NCBI GenBank assembly: GCA_035772735.1
Contig: JASDFA010000003.1
Span: 158,341,001 to 158,405,000, forward strand
Length of the DNA stretch: 64,000 bases
Reading direction: 5' to 3'
DNA from: Datura wrightii
Taxonomy: Eukaryota; Streptophyta; Magnoliopsida; Solanales; Solanaceae
Shown here: positions 49,095 through 61,292 of the stretch, piece by piece
Layout: each line of letters starts with the position of its first letter
Position numbering within the stretch: position 1 is the stretch's first letter
Made by a program: the position numbers and the translations under genes
The notes under the pieces: generated by a model
The model's input: only the letters and a program-made list of their open reading frames with translations
Database searches by the model: none
What the model was told of the DNA's origin: nothing

Positions 49095-52000
49095 ATGGGT
49101 GGTCATATTATTGCGATTTTTCATCATGGAGGTAAGCTTTTTAAAGGTCAATATGTGTCAAATTTGGAAAAAGATGTGTTTTAGCATTGATAAGGACCAT
49201 TTTTCTTTGACCGAATTGAAATCTTATGCAAAGGACATTGGGTATGATAATATTGAAGCTTTTTATGTTGAAAACCCTACTACCCATAGATTTTTCTTGT
49301 TGGAAAGTGACAACCACCTATATAAATATATTAAAGACTTGCAGAATGGGACAACTTTTAATTTGTTTCTGAAACATGTGAATATTGTAGAAGAGGGGTC
49401 CACTGCTAGGACTATTGGTGGAAAAAATAATTAAAAAAGGGTGGGTGTTCTAGCGCTTCACAACTTGAGGAGGATATAAATAAGCTAGTAAATGAGGCAG
49501 CCGTAGTTGATAACCCAGTTGAGGAAGAAGATAGTCATTTTCTTGACTTCGAAGAGGAAGACTTAGATGGTGTTTCGGATGAGGATGATAGTGAGCTTGA
49601 TGAAGAATTAAGAGGTTTTAGAGAAAATCTTAGACAACAAAAGAGAAACAATGAAGTTGCAAAGAAAAAACAGAAAACCAAAAAATCTTCCAAGATACAA
49701 GAGGTTGAGCTTGGAGAAGCTGTTGTAGATAGGGGATTTGAGGATATTTTTAAGAACAAGGTAGATAAATATGCTGGCAGATTGGGTGGTGATGAAGATT
49801 TCATTGGTTCATCGAATGAACCAAACGAAGATAATGAAGAAGAGCTAGATGTTTTAGCACAACCAGGTATTGATTTACCTTCCAGAAGAAAAAGTAGAAA
49901 GTTGAGATATGATGATTCTTCTGCCATTTCTTTCTTTGAACCGGGTATGATATTTGAGAGTGCAATAGAATTTAGAAAAGCTGTGACTGATTATGCTATT
50001 CAAGAGAAGGTTCAATTAAAGCTAAATCCCAATGAACCTAATAGAGTAAGGGCAAGATGTGCAGGAAAATATAATTGGAAAATCTATGCTAGATTGGACA
50101 AAGATACAGGAGATTTTTCTATAAAAAAGTATTATCCAGCTCATAGATATATTACAAAGAACATGAACAAGTTGTGTCGGCCAAATATGTTGCTAGAAAG
50201 ATGACGGATAGAATAATATCTCAACCTGACATTAGAGCTTAATAAGCTTCAAGAGATACTAAGAAAATATTGGGGATTACAAGTGGGAAGATCAATCTGT
50301 TATAGAGCCAAAATGATTGTTATTAGCAAGTTCATGGGTGATTGAAATCTTAAGTTTGCAAGACTGTTAGACTATGCAGATATGATTAAGAGTACAAATT
50401 CTGAAACTTCTTGTTGGGTGAGAATTGACAATGAAACAGTCCCTGGAAAACACTTGTTCAAATATTTCTATGTGTGCTTTGCTGCTTTGAAGAATGGATA
50501 ACTAGAAGATTATAGGAAAATCATAGGGATGGATGGATGTTTTTCTGAAGGATGCTTGTAGAGGAGAATACCAACAAATGTATCCAATAGCTTGGGCAGT
50601 GGTTGACCAAGAAACTAAACACTCTTGGAGTTGGTTCTTAAGCTATCTCATTCAAGATTTGCAGCTTGGTGATGGAGATGGAATAACAATCATGTCTGAC
50701 ATGCAAAAGGTATGAATTATCATCTTTTACTCTTTATATAAGATATTATATTAATACTTTTGTTGATGCTATTGCAATTATTTAAGTTGTTGTTGTAAGA
50801 AGTTGTGTAAATCTATGGCCAGATGGCAAGATATCAAATACTAGTCCTTGGAGGAATCTGCTGCTACCTGTTTATAGTACTACTAGTAGTAATTTTTGTG
50901 TGTTTTCTGCATCAGATGTAATAAAAAGTGCTTGTACAGGAAGTAATATTAGCTTTATAATAATGAGATGCTATGTCAATTGTTGTCATCTGTTTCATCT
51001 GGCTTAATGCACATCTATAAACATATAAAAGTGCTTATTATATGTCATTTGTTATTTTGTACACTTTTCTAGTATATAAACATATAAAAGTGCTTATCTA
51101 AGATTAGTGATGGACATAAAATTGTAAGTATGCCACTTTTTGTTTCCTTATTTACTAGAATACTAGATTTTGATACTGACCAATCTAGAACTAAAACATG
51201 CAAGAACTAAAATAAAAAAATAGCACCAACATTCAGATTACCAAACTACAGACAAAATCTATGGTAACATGGAAATTGCAGTAGCCTTCTGTTCTGGAAT
51301 TTTTTTTAAAAATTTTATTATTAGGGTCTTGAGTTAGCTGTTAATGAGTTATTTCCTAATGTTGAAAGGAGAATATGTGCAAGACACATTTGGGCAAACT
51401 GGCAAAAGACATGGAGAGGCGAAGAAAGGAGAAGAGCATTGCTTATCTATAACAAAGAATATTGATGTAGATCTTTGTTTAGTGAAAGAAGTCTGATGCG
51501 GTTGAAAATAATATGTGTGAAATATTTAATTCTTGAATTCTTAGTCCTAGACATAAATCTGTGATTAGTATGCTTGAAGATATTAGACATAAAATAATGG
51601 ATAGGCATGGAGATATGATCAAGTTTTCTGATACTTGGATCACAGACATTTCACCCATGGTCAGGCTAGTTTTAGAAGAAAACAAAACTATTGGTAGGAA
51701 ATTAAAAGTGAATTGGAATCATGACAATGGATCTGAGATTCAAGAAGGGGATTATAGACACACAGTTGACATGGCTAAGAGAACATGTAGTTGCAAGTTG
51801 TGGCAGTTGAGGGGTATCCCTTGCCAACATCTAGTTTGTGCCTTGTATCATATTGGGGAAGAACCAGAAAATTATGTGGAGCATTGGTACAGGAAAGATA
51901 CATTCTTATGTGCTTATAAGTACTTCTTACAACCCTTATATGATAATGTGGCCTGAAACTAATAATGCACCAGTGGAGCCCCCTGAAGTGAAACCAATGC

Positions 52001-52787
52001 CTGGAAGACCCCCAAAATGTAGAAGAAAAGATAAGGATGAACCAAGAAAAAAGAAATGGGGGAAAACACCAAAAGATGGAGTCAAGATGACATGTTCCAA
52101 ATGCCATCAAGTTGGGCACAACAAAAGGGGCTGCAAATCAGGGGAATTATTTTGGTATTTTTTTTCACTTTATTACTTTAATAATTCTTAGACTTCTAAC
52201 TTTTTATCTTAGTTTATAGCCATTTCAACAGTCTTCTCAACAACCTTCTCATCAGTCTTCTCAACAACTATCTCAACAACCTTCTCAGCAGCCTACTCAA
52301 CAGCCTTCTCAGCAGCCTTCACAACCAAGGCCAGTGAATCAACCTAACACTCAACATTCCTCTTCCTTATGTCCAGAAACTTCAAGAGTTTGAGAAATAG
52401 AAAGGAGACATCTTCTTCAGTTGGAAGAAAAAGAACAAGAGATGTGGGATTTGGTGTTTACACAGATATGCAATCTGGAAGACAAGTCCTTAATATATGT
52501 ATATATGTTACCTAATTTTCTTACATCTTTATATATATATATATAGTGTATAAAGTTTATGAATTTTGCAGCCTGAGAGACCAAGTGAAAGACTTATCTC
52601 AAGTGGAACGACATCAAAGTATGCATCACTAACAAATATAGATCTTGGATTCAAGCCACCTAGCTTGAAATGGAAAGGAAAAGATGTTATCACTGGAAAT
52701 CAGCTTTAACAAATACAGCAGCGTAAAAAGTTGCAAATTAGAGTTAAAGCTAAGAATCCACTGACTGGTCGACGTGGTTTCTGTTGA
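49095..52787 (+). pseudogene. MULE transposase (MuDR type), multi-exon, degenerate
   Basis: ATG at 49095 opens a PB1-like N-terminal domain (MGGHIIAIFHHGG), broken by an early frameshift; then SLTELKSYAKDIGYDN. An acidic/basic linker (49500-49900) is followed by the DBD_Tnp_Mut domain (PGMIFESAIEFRKAVTDYA, 49940-50190). The DDE core has GMDGCF (about 50527), YPIAWAVVDQETKHSW and MSDMQK|GLELAV, the last joined across an intron 50710-51324 (GT..AG), then CARHIWANWQK. The SWIM zinc finger (CSCKLWQLRGIPCQHLVCAL) is near 51785-51850 and the CCHC knuckle (CSKCHQVGHNKRGC) near 52092. C-terminal exons carry a Gln-rich repeat and a KRTRDVGFG-type motif, ending TGA at 52785-52787. Several stops lie in 50190-50560 and 51460-51540. 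Confidence 0.85.
52222..52332 (+). repeat. 12-bp coding minisatellite (Gln-rich) in MULE transposase
   Basis: About nine imperfect copies of CAACCTTCTCAA-like units code for a QPSQ-type repeat in the C-terminal exon after an intron ending near 52212. Confidence 0.8.
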
Positions 52788-53019
52788 GATGCTTTTTTAG
52801 TTTATTTTGATGTATATTTTGTAAATTCAACTACAACAATGCTTGTGGAATTTAGACTTGCCTTTAGACTATGTTCTTGGTGTTGACTAGCTTTTTGGTT
52901 GTTTTGATGTTTTGTGAAGCCTTTTGGCTATTTAACAGCGACCTTGTTTGAATAGTACTAGATTTATGAAGATCTTTAAGCTTTTCATTGTAATTGTTAG
53001 TTTGAGTTTTTTTATCAAA

Positions 53020-53095
53020 GACTGAAGTGTTCACTGTTGTGGACAAAATTTAACGCACCACTAAAGTGTTCACTGTTGTGGACAAATATTTAATT
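53020..53095 (+). repeat. Short tandem duplication (about 35 bp)
   Basis: GTGTTCACTGTTGTGGACAAA occurs twice in tandem inside the MULE between transposase and GRF remnant. Confidence 0.7.
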
Positions 53096-53425
53096 TTGGT
53101 GGCAATTGAATGCACCAAAAATGCATTATTTGAAGCAAAATTAGGCAACCCATTTTCAATACCCAACAATTCCCACATCATTGTTGCTTTACATTAAACA
53201 GTGACAAGCAATTACAAACTCATTGATACAATTCAAGATGCAATGAAGAATTTAGAAGAAAGAATAAGAGAAGCTAACTTGTTTACAATAGATATAGGTA
53301 GTAACCAATCTAATAAGAGCTACATTACGAGATGGCAGAATACATAAACATTACGAGATTGTACCAAAAACTTAGTTCTTTCAGCCAACTAAACTATCCA
53401 AAACCAACATAATACATAGCAACTA

Positions 53426-53752
53426 CTACATAAACAACTCTCTATAAATCCATGCTAGTATCAAAATGATTTGTATAACTCGATACTTCCTCCTAATCTT
53501 TTCCTTTTCTTCATCGTATTTTTTGATCCTCTTTTGCAATTTCGAAATAGCAATTCTAGCGTGTTCACTATAATCAACTTCGCACCACCTAAAATATTTT
53601 CATCCGAACTGTTTAAGAAGAACAAAAGAACCATAAAAAAAATTATTCATCAAAGCTTTAGCAAAAAATTATTTAAAAAACAACCTTACCCGACCATCTT
53701 CGCATTCAAGAAACCAGCGGTCTGGGTTATTAACTAACCAAGAAATCTTCAT
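53426..53752 (-). pseudogene. GRF-type zinc-finger protein remnant inside MULE
   Basis: Exon 1 (53752-53690) reads ISWLVNNPDRWFLEC; a GT..AG intron 53689-53609 (81 nt) joins it to exon 2, which reads KYFRWCEVDYSEHARIAI followed by a charged helix (KLQKRIKKYDEEKEKIRRKY) and a hydrophobic end. This matches the plant GRF zinc-finger pattern (NPxRRFxxC ... CGxFxW), a small protein type often found with transposons. Lesions: TGA at 53600-53602 just after the intron, and a Phe where the CG Cys is expected. The N-terminal CxCG part is not visible. It converges on the transposase. Confidence 0.5.
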
Positions 53753-53924
53753 TGTAGCTTGTAAATCAAAAAATCATGAAAAGTGAAGAAAAGAGTTGTT
53801 GGAGAAATTAAAAAAAGATTTAAGTGGGTATTGAATTGAGAAATGGGGATAAATATAGGAAGAGTTCATTAAGGGTATAATAGACATTTTATTTAACTTT
53901 TATCGTTGGGGACCGCAAAATTGA

Positions 53925-54095
53925 GGTGTAACACACGTCCAATCGTATGTTTTTCATGTGGTGTGCCAGGTAGGATGCGTGCATTTATTTGTTCAACTTT
54001 TTACAAGTTAAAGTGCCTACTTATGCGGACCCAAAGTTTGAGGGCGTACTTGCCAGCAATGGACAAGTTTAAGGGCTTGTTTATGAAAGATTCTT
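53925..54095 (-). repeat. MULE right terminal inverted repeat
   Basis: Partner of 48558-48730. A hypothetical ORF lies immediately outside it. Confidence 0.85.
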
Positions 54096-54161
54096 CTCCC
54101 AATCTATCAATTCAGCAAGAGGCTCATAATTCCTCTCGATCATCTTCATCTCATGTGGATT

Positions 54162-54302
54162 CTATTTCAAAAGACTATCAAGTTCTCGTCTACACGACAA
54201 GAACCACTGTCTTCTCTTCACATTGCCAACGTTGTAGTTCTTCCTGATGACCTTCTTTTTGGTGGAAATAGTACTAAAGGAAGAAGTTGATGTCGTTGCC
54301 AT
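54162..54302 (-). CDS. Unrecognised short ORF next to MULE, with promoter-like elements
   Basis: ATG at 54302 (context AAAATGGC) opens 46 codons: Ser/Thr-rich start (MATTSTSSFSTIS), then basic KKKVIRKNYN and RRQWFLSCRREL, stopping at TAG 54162-54164. The same frame stays open a further 27 codons up to the MULE border. Upstream on the minus strand are a TATAAATATA-type box (about 54333-54345) and a CACGTG G-box (54371-54376) at promoter-like spacing. I do not recognise the protein. It could be a first exon cut by the MULE or a chance ORF. Confidence 0.25.
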   Translation of the reverse strand: MATTSTSSFSTISTKKKVIRKNYNVGNVKRRQWFLSCRRELDSLLK

Positions 54303-54637
54303 TTTGGTTGATTTTTAGTTTGAGGTTTAGATGTATATATTTATAGATATTGGCACATGACTCATAGCCACGTGAAAATGCAATTGCCAGCAGCCCACTA
54401 GATTGGTGCGCAAAACATTTAAGTTAAGTTATGCACATACACAAGTGAAATCAGGATTTTAATTTTATAGGTTCTAAATTTTAGAATAATCATGACTTAT
54501 TCAAGTGTTAATAACTGGAATCTAAATTTAATATACGATGTATATGTTTCATAAATTTGTTAATGCCTGTATAGAAAAAACTAATTAAGCTAAAATTAAC
54601 CTTGGAGCGATATGATGTAGAAATCCATGGACTGGAA
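54303..54637. other. Intergenic, candidate upstream region of the short ORF
   Basis: Besides the TATA-like box and the G-box noted above, nothing further is recognised. Confidence 0.4.
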
Positions 54638-57006
54638 CTTTTTTTTTATTGTGTGTTCTACCAATAATTTATCTATCGGAGATGATCCTGCCATTTGACT
54701 GAAAAGCCAATTGGATTTGCTAACTTTTTTGACAGTTGTGCTTATTACAAAAGTATGATTGACTGTCTCCTCTAATGAGAGCTTGCAACAACAACATTTA
54801 GAACTACATTTTTTTAGTAATACCTCTAAATTAAAGGTTGTCTGTCATCTTTGATGATTCTCCACATCAAGAAGGAGATTTTGAAAGGGAGATGTTAGTA
54901 ATTTCAGATTCTAGAGAGCTCTGGAGTAGTTGGTCTTCTTTGCCTTACTATGTGGTAAGAAGAAGAACATGAGAAAGTGCCCCCCAGTGGTCGGGGGTCC
55001 AAACGGCTTGATCAGGTTTAAGATGGTGATCACATTCAACCAATGAAACTTCTTGACTCACCCGAGTTGGAAAAATATTGAGGATTTTATGCATGCTTCA
55101 TATTTGATTATCAATATAACTAATTACATACTTTATAGTTACTTGGATTCTGAGGGAGCTCATAATGATGTTCGATTGGGCTAGTGGCTGACCGCTAATC
55201 CCATCAAAATAAGTTATTACCACTGTTTAATTTCCAAAAGATGTTGGTGTCTATGTTGTCTCTAGTGTCAAGAAGGTTTTCTCCAAATGTTGGAGTCCTA
55301 GGAGGCCATAACTTTGGATAAAGTATTTCATCTTAGGCGATATTTAACCATCAAAAATCTTGTCATTAGCTTTCACTCTAAAACTCCACCATCTTTTAGC
55401 ATCAAAAGAATCACAAATGTCCTATAGTGTTTTGAACCCCACTTCCCCTCCTCATAAAGAGTCTCGTATTTCCCCAAAAACACCAGTAATAGTTATTCTT
55501 CCCTTCTTTTTCTCCCCAGAAGAAGTTGACAAAATACCTTTTTGTCTAACTGACAATCATTTTGGAAGGAATCATAGCAACAACAAAATAAAAAGGTTTG
55601 AGATTGTAGAACATATTTCATGATGACAGTCTTCCACCCAAAAAAGAGGAATTTTCCTTGCTACCCCCTACTTTACTGAAAACTTTATGAGCCAAGTTAG
55701 TAAAGTAACATATTTTTCTTTTTTGTCAAGATAAATTAGGCAACCAAGAAATTTAAATGGAAATTGTACCTATATTAATTCAATCCACTATGTTAGCCTT
55801 TTGTTACCTCTTTTATTTCTGACATGTAAGAAAGAAATTTTTGTCTTTGTTATTATTATTCGGATGCATCTTGAGAATTTTTATGGATTGCCTGTCATAT
55901 GAGGAAAAAAGCATAAGGTCATCCGCATAACTTGAGTGATTTATTTTTTACCCTTTTGAACTCCTTGATAATATAAAGAAGTTAGGATTCTCATTGAGCT
56001 TATTATGTGCTAAAGATAAATCTTCAGCAAATAAAATAAAAAGAGTAGGAGAAAGATGATCTCCCTGTTTAATCCTCTGGTGGATTAAAAGAAATCAAAT
56101 TCGATTCCAGTAACGAGTATGGGATACCAATTAGTGTCCAAGAGTCTATGAATGAGTTCTATGCATCGTTCACCAAAGTTCAGTTTCCTGAGAAACGGTG
56201 AATGGTGATATTAAAAATCATGATAGTATGTACTTCAGACATGTCAAGTTTAATGACAGTGTTGCCTGTTTGCTTGTTGTTCTTGATACCATGTACAATC
56301 TCCTAATCTAAGAGTATATTCTCAATAATGATTTTGTCCCAAATAGAGCCTAATTAATTCTCTGATATGATCTAGGAAGGATATTAGTCAATCTTCTAGA
56401 GAGAATCTTAAAAATAATCCTATTGGAAATGTTACACAAACTTATAAATCTCAATTGGTCCAAAGAAATCAGAGAGGTAAATTTTGGGATTAAGACTAAA
56501 TTGGTGTGAGTGTAGAACTTAGAGATATTATAGCCATAGAGAAAACATTGGACAAACGTGAAAATACCATCTTTGAAAATCTCCCAGGAGGCATGATAAA
56601 AGTGATCATTGAATACATCAGGTCTTGCTGAGACGTTGGGATCAATGGGATGGACAGCCTCATCAATATCATATTTCTCTAGCTGCTTATAAATGCTTTG
56701 GCTGACCTTATAGGATTCACATTCTCAAGAATATCCTCATGAGTGAAGATATCACTAAAATGTTTCAAAGCAGCCTGTGTTATAGTATAGTTGTCTTCTA
56801 TTCAATTACCTTGACTAATCTTGATCCTGTGAATGTGTGATCTTCTTCTTTTCTCCTTGACCACACTGTACAAGTACCTAGAGTTGGAGTCTCCTTCCTC
56901 AGGCCATTTGATTCTAGATTTTTTCTGAGTATATGACTCATGTCATTGAGCCATTAAGTGTACTCAACATGGGCTTTGAATATTTTTGATCCAAAGTATT
57001 CTAGTC
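54638..57006 (-). pseudogene. Second LINE, 3' half (RT and zf-RVT)
   Basis: From right to left on the minus strand: the endonuclease-RT linker (RIKWPEEGDSNSRYLYSVVKE, about 56890), RT with IKQGDHLSPTLFILFAEDL (about 56060) and the catalytic YADDLMLFSS (about 55900), and a zf-RVT-like CCCKLSLEETVNHTF (about 54770). It ends in AATAAA plus an A run (T run at 54640-54648 on plus). Stops and frame changes throughout. It continues at 63532-64000 beyond the copia insertion. Confidence 0.75.
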
Positions 57007-57778
57007 TGATAGTTTATATATGTCCCAAACACAATGTAGAACCAGGTCCCTCACCTGGCTCCTTAACATAAAACAGAAACTAAATAACACAAGAAATTTT
57101 ACGTGGAAACCTCTTTACCCAAGAGAGTAAAATCACGACCTACACTAGCAGGATTTCCAAACTCCACTAAAACAATTGGGCAAGTTCAGATTACAAACTC
57201 ATGTAACCTTAGAATTAACCTATTAATCCCTTCTCCCTTATAATACCTCTATTGTAAGCCTTTGCAATAACTCTATTACAAAAAATTTAAAGGCTAACTC
57301 TAGCCTGTCAAATAACGATTTTACAACCAGAAAATAGCTACCTACAAATGCTTCTCATAAGAGAAGTAGGTTTGCAAATTAAGAACAAAAGACAAGGAAT
57401 CAACAACCTAGAACTAAACAAATACACATGAAATGGCTCTGGTTCTTGTTGTTGTTGAGTCTTGTCTTCAGATGACTTTTGCAAGAGAGGAAGTGTCCTT
57501 CTTGTGTGTTTGCAAAAGTGAAGACCCATTTGTCTTGTGTCAAGCCTATATCAAAGATGATAGAGAGACAAATGGGATATTGTCCAGCGGATAAATGATA
57601 GAAGCAGTAGTACTCTGGCCACTTTGCTGTGGCAGCCGTGACAGGCTGTAAAGCTGTTATTGACAGTTGTGAGAGTTGACTTTTGCTAGAGAAAAATCTA
57701 ATCCCTGATCTGGTCCTCCAATAGGTTTGTCAAATCATCAAAGCTTATGCATAGTACTTTAAGGTCTATGTTGTATCA
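57007..57778 (-). repeat. Copia 3' LTR (772 bp)
   Basis: On the minus strand it starts TGATACAACATAG at 57778 and ends AACTATCA at 57007. It closely matches 62759-63531, including the shadow ORF at 57338-57529. Confidence 0.9.
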
Positions 57779-58190
57779 ATTTCCCCCTTTTTGATGATGA
57801 CAAACACATAATACAAATTTCTTCCCCCTGCGAGTCAGGTACTCTTCTAGGCCCCCCGATAGGTTTCTCAAGTCATCAAAACCAACGCATAGTACTTCAA
57901 GGTCCATGCTTCTTCAATTTCCCCCTTTTTGATGATGACAAACCCAACGTCTATGCCTTCAAATAGTACCAGCTCCCCCTTACACTGTCAACTTCCTTTC
58001 AGCATTTAGTAGTTCCCTTTTATGCAGTTTCCTTTCAGCATTTAGTAGTTCCCTTTTATACAACAATTCCCTTTTGTACCTCTAACATTTAATTCCCCCT
58101 TACGCCTAACTTCAGTTCCCCCGTACGCCTTCAGTTCCCCCGTACGCCTTCAGTTCCCCTTTACGCCTAACTTTCCCCTTTTGGCATCAT
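57779..58190 (-). repeat. Multiple polypurine tracts and LTR-start duplication
   Basis: On plus, C-rich tracts (TTTCCCCCTTTTT and similar) recur at about 57779, 57831, 57918, 57970, 58090, 58115, 58135 and 58155. 57861-57949 repeats 57720-57808, that is, the LTR start plus tract. Three tandem 19-bp TTCAGTTCCCCCGTACGCC-like units lie at 58113-58165, and a 31-36-bp duplication at 57996-58066. Multiple tracts ahead of the 3' LTR are reported for Sireviruses. Confidence 0.75.
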
Positions 58191-58504
58191 TAAAAAGAAA
58201 AGCAATAACATGACAGAGAGAGACAGAGATAATGTTAACTTATGGTCACTGGAGCAACACTAACATGAATGATCATAGGCAAAGAGTAATGAGAAGAACA
58301 GATAAAGTTCCATTCGGACAAAACATAGTTCCCAAGGTACAAAAAGGAACATTAGCATTCCCAGCCATAACAAAAGTTTCTTAAAAACATACAAACTATG
58401 CTAGAAGAAGAGCAAGGACTAGGAGGAAAAGAGAATCAGGAAAGAAAAAGGGAATCCTAGACAGAGAGAGTAGATCAGATTTTTGGATAGGAGCTTATCG
58501 ATCC

Positions 58505-59478
58505 TTACACTAGCATCATCCAGATCACAAAGCAACTGTTGTGTCGGTCCTCCACATATTTCTTTAAGGCACTGTTTTCCTCCCTTAACAGAGCATTCTC
58601 ATTCTGGAGTGCTAACATCGCACCAGGTTCCCAACTTGTTCCTGCTATGGTCTGTTCTGCTTTTAAGAGAGCCAAGTCTACCTCCCCTTGAGCAAGTAGC
58701 ATTGTTAATCGATCAATCTCCTCAGTTCCACGTCTTTGTACCTCAATCAATCTTGAGATCGTGGACTATACACCAACACCACTTCTTTTGGCCACACACT
58801 CGCATTTATCCAACATGCTTAAGGTGAACATTTGCTTTCTTGTAGTCACTAAACCTTTCCCAACATTACCCCTGAAATGCTCAAGCACCCTAGAGAGAAA
58901 ATAGCCATACCCTAGCCCATGTCGACTATCCTTGGTTCGCACAAACTTTACCATATGTTCAATCATGAGGGCAAACAAATTTAGCAATTGAAGAGTGGAT
59001 AATGCATCAATGATGAACAGGATGGCAAGGGCAGCAATGGAGCGTCTCTTATCGCGAGGAAGGACATCCTTATTCAAACACTCAAAGAGGAGCTGATATT
59101 AAGATTTTAGCTGTTTTAACATTCGGTCGCTCTTTAGGTTCCCTTCCAGTTTCCCAATAATTTTCAGAAAATCTCTAGTAGCATGCTTGTCCTTTACAAT
59201 AAACTCTCCCTCTGATGGCACATCTTGTAAGATAGATTGACTCAGATGATATTTCTTTCCCTCCCACAGTAGCAAAAACTATTTCTGAGCACCTTTTGTT
59301 TCCCAAGATTCTCTAACCTTTCTCCCGAGTAAGCATCTACACTCGAACGACTCACAGACTCACCAGCTTCCTTGCTTACAATCCTTTTACCCTTCGAGGA
59401 CTCCTCAACTACAAGCTTTCCTTTGGATTTCTTTGCAAGTGCACCAGGTTCCTCTGAAGGTTCATTTGATACAACCAT
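58505..59478 (-). pseudogene. Env-like ORF of Sirevirus element
   Basis: It starts at 59478 with a charged, Ser/Lys-rich N terminus (SEEPGALAKKSKGK), continues through a mainly helical middle (LFIIDALSTLQLLNLFALMIEHM, 58766-59077) and ends with a coiled-coil candidate (LALQNENALLREENSALKKY) before 58505. A frameshift lies between 59242 and about 59100 and a TAG near 58751-58768. Position after pol and the coiled coil match the env-like ORF of SIRE elements; no clear signal peptide or anchor is visible, so an envelope role is not shown. Confidence 0.6.
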
Positions 59479-61292
59479 TTTCTTTCCCGTGGGAATGAAA
59501 GCAATTAGATTAGAGAGTAAGTGAGAGGGAGACAGAGAAAGGATAAATATGAGACTTTTAGGAGAGAAAAGAGATAAGAAATAAAGTGAGGGTTTACTGC
59601 AAGGTCTGGATAAATAATAGGACGGAAAAATGCACTGATTTATATGGATGGGACGTTTTGGGGGAGATGCATCATTTCTATAGGCGGAAGATAGAGATGA
59701 TGAGGCACAGATTTATACATTTAAAGGGAAACTTAAGGTAAGACTCAGAATACTGACCTGTTCGAGAGACATGGTCCCTCAGAGAGTTCCCTGGAGCTCT
59801 ATCTTTGATGAATGTACTATCTATTTGTAGCCTTACTCCTAGATCCCATCATCATGCGTGCATACCTGTGAAAGTATAAGACTGAATTAGACACATCCAT
59901 TAGCCTTTCTCCAGCATATACCTGCTTTCTGCTTCTAGCCAACTCAAGAGAAAGTCTTAAAGAGAGGATGATGTTCCATTTTCAATATTCCCAGCTTCAA
60001 GCAATATCTTTCAATGAGTTCTCTTCCAAGAGTCTTCGTGAAGCTATTCGCTACCTGGTCCTCTATTCAATAGAAATTCATTTATTCCCCCTATCTAGTT
60101 ATTCTCCCCTTCACTCCTAGTTTGCTTCCCCCTATCACAGAGCCCCCATTTCACCAGTTCCTTTCATTTTTTCTCCCTTTTCATTCAGATCTTTCTTCCC
60201 CCTGTCAAGATGCTTTTCTTATATCTAATTTGAAAAGGTTTAAGTTCCATGAGGTTTGCTTCTAGTGGAATTTTCTTCCTCAACCAACTCATTTCTGAAC
60301 ACCCACCTGGTCTCCACAGTATTCCTAATGATATGCTTAGAACTAAGGTCCCATACTCTTTTTCTTTCATAAGACGGGGACCTTCTTGAATTTCAAAGAT
60401 CTGATCAACATTCTTCAAAACCTTATTTATATTTGTGGAATTGAAATGAGATGGACAGATGTGAAGAAAACACATTTCTTAATCTAGACCTGGTTCGAGT
60501 GCCTGAGTTCAAAGGAGAAAACACCTTGTTTGAAGGATGAGTCTCCTTAAGTTTCCAGTTTGGACCTCTATTGCTGATTGATCCTGATTGATTAATAGGA
60601 CCAGGTCCCTCTGATGGTCCTCAGTCAATAGTATTCTCATGTTGGACTCGTTTTTCCTTCTGACACTTCACCATCTTGAAGTCTACAGGAGTTCCTGTTC
60701 TTTACTTCATCAAGGAATTCATGGGAAATTAAGGCGGATGTTCCCAGGCTTAAAACTTAAATATTTGTACAAGCTTCTGCATCCCGTTCTAACTAGTAAC
60801 ACCAGAACACACAGCCGACAATACCTTCTGTATGCGTAAATTTCTCTATGTTACTTCAAAATATTCATTCAGAGAAGTATGTCTCACTATGCTACCAGGT
60901 CCCCCTATGCCAGTAATCTTGTCTACCTTTTAGGATGTGAATCAACATCGTCTTCTCTTGAGTTATTTCATCACCAGTCTTTATGATTAATCAGGAATCG
61001 CATGCATACTTTCTTCAGTAGAGACCTAGCTAATCATGCATCTAAATATTTCACAGCTTACCATTCTTACAACCTCTGTCCATTTTTTTTCACTTCGAGG
61101 ATACATCCCTTCTTATCAATCTTAAGGATGCATTCCTTCCTTGGAGGGACTTGAGCAAGAAGTGATTCCTCATTAATCCAATTAAATGCTTTAAGCAGTC
61201 ACTAACCAAGTATCATTTTGACTGCTTCCTCTTACTCCTCCCTGCACAAAGGATCACTTACTTGATTTGGGAACCCATTTCAGCTTGAGTTC
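59479..61292 (-). pseudogene. Deleted pol region with small remnants
   Basis: About 1.8 kb where roughly 3-4 kb of pol would be expected. Weak protease-like wording (HLIG...NHFLL) lies near 61120-61200, and an RT N-terminal scrap that resembles RWVFRNELVEE in one frame lies near 60250-60290. The 96-codon ORF at 60185-60475 is an out-of-frame reading of this scrap. Everything else is unrecognisable. Confidence 0.5.

Larger units (their letters stand above)
48558..54095 (+). mobile_element. Mutator-like element (MULE) with long TIRs
   Basis: About 170-bp terminal inverted repeats (48558-48730 and 53925-54095) share GCCCTTAAACTTGTCC, GCTGGCAAGTA, GCCCTCAAACTTTGGG and ACTTTAACTTGTAAAAA. Between them lie a decayed MULE transposase on plus and a GRF zinc-finger remnant on minus. 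A 9-bp target duplication is not evident, so the outer ends are approximate. Confidence 0.85.

Noticed and set aside
49535..49927. 130-codon minus-strand Ser-rich ORF
   Set aside because: It is antisense to the acidic linker of the MULE transposase; GAA/GAT-rich DNA reads as Ser/Phe on the other strand.
53471..53737. 88-codon plus-strand ORF in the MULE
   Set aside because: It is antisense to the GRF zinc-finger remnant, whose motifs and splice sites explain the openness.
58113..58165. Three regular 19-bp units as a CRISPR-like array
   Set aside because: The units are contiguous without spacers, the DNA is plant nuclear, and they belong to the polypurine-tract region of a retroelement.
58483..58827. 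114-codon plus-strand ORF
   Set aside because: Antisense shadow of the coiled-coil part of the env-like ORF.
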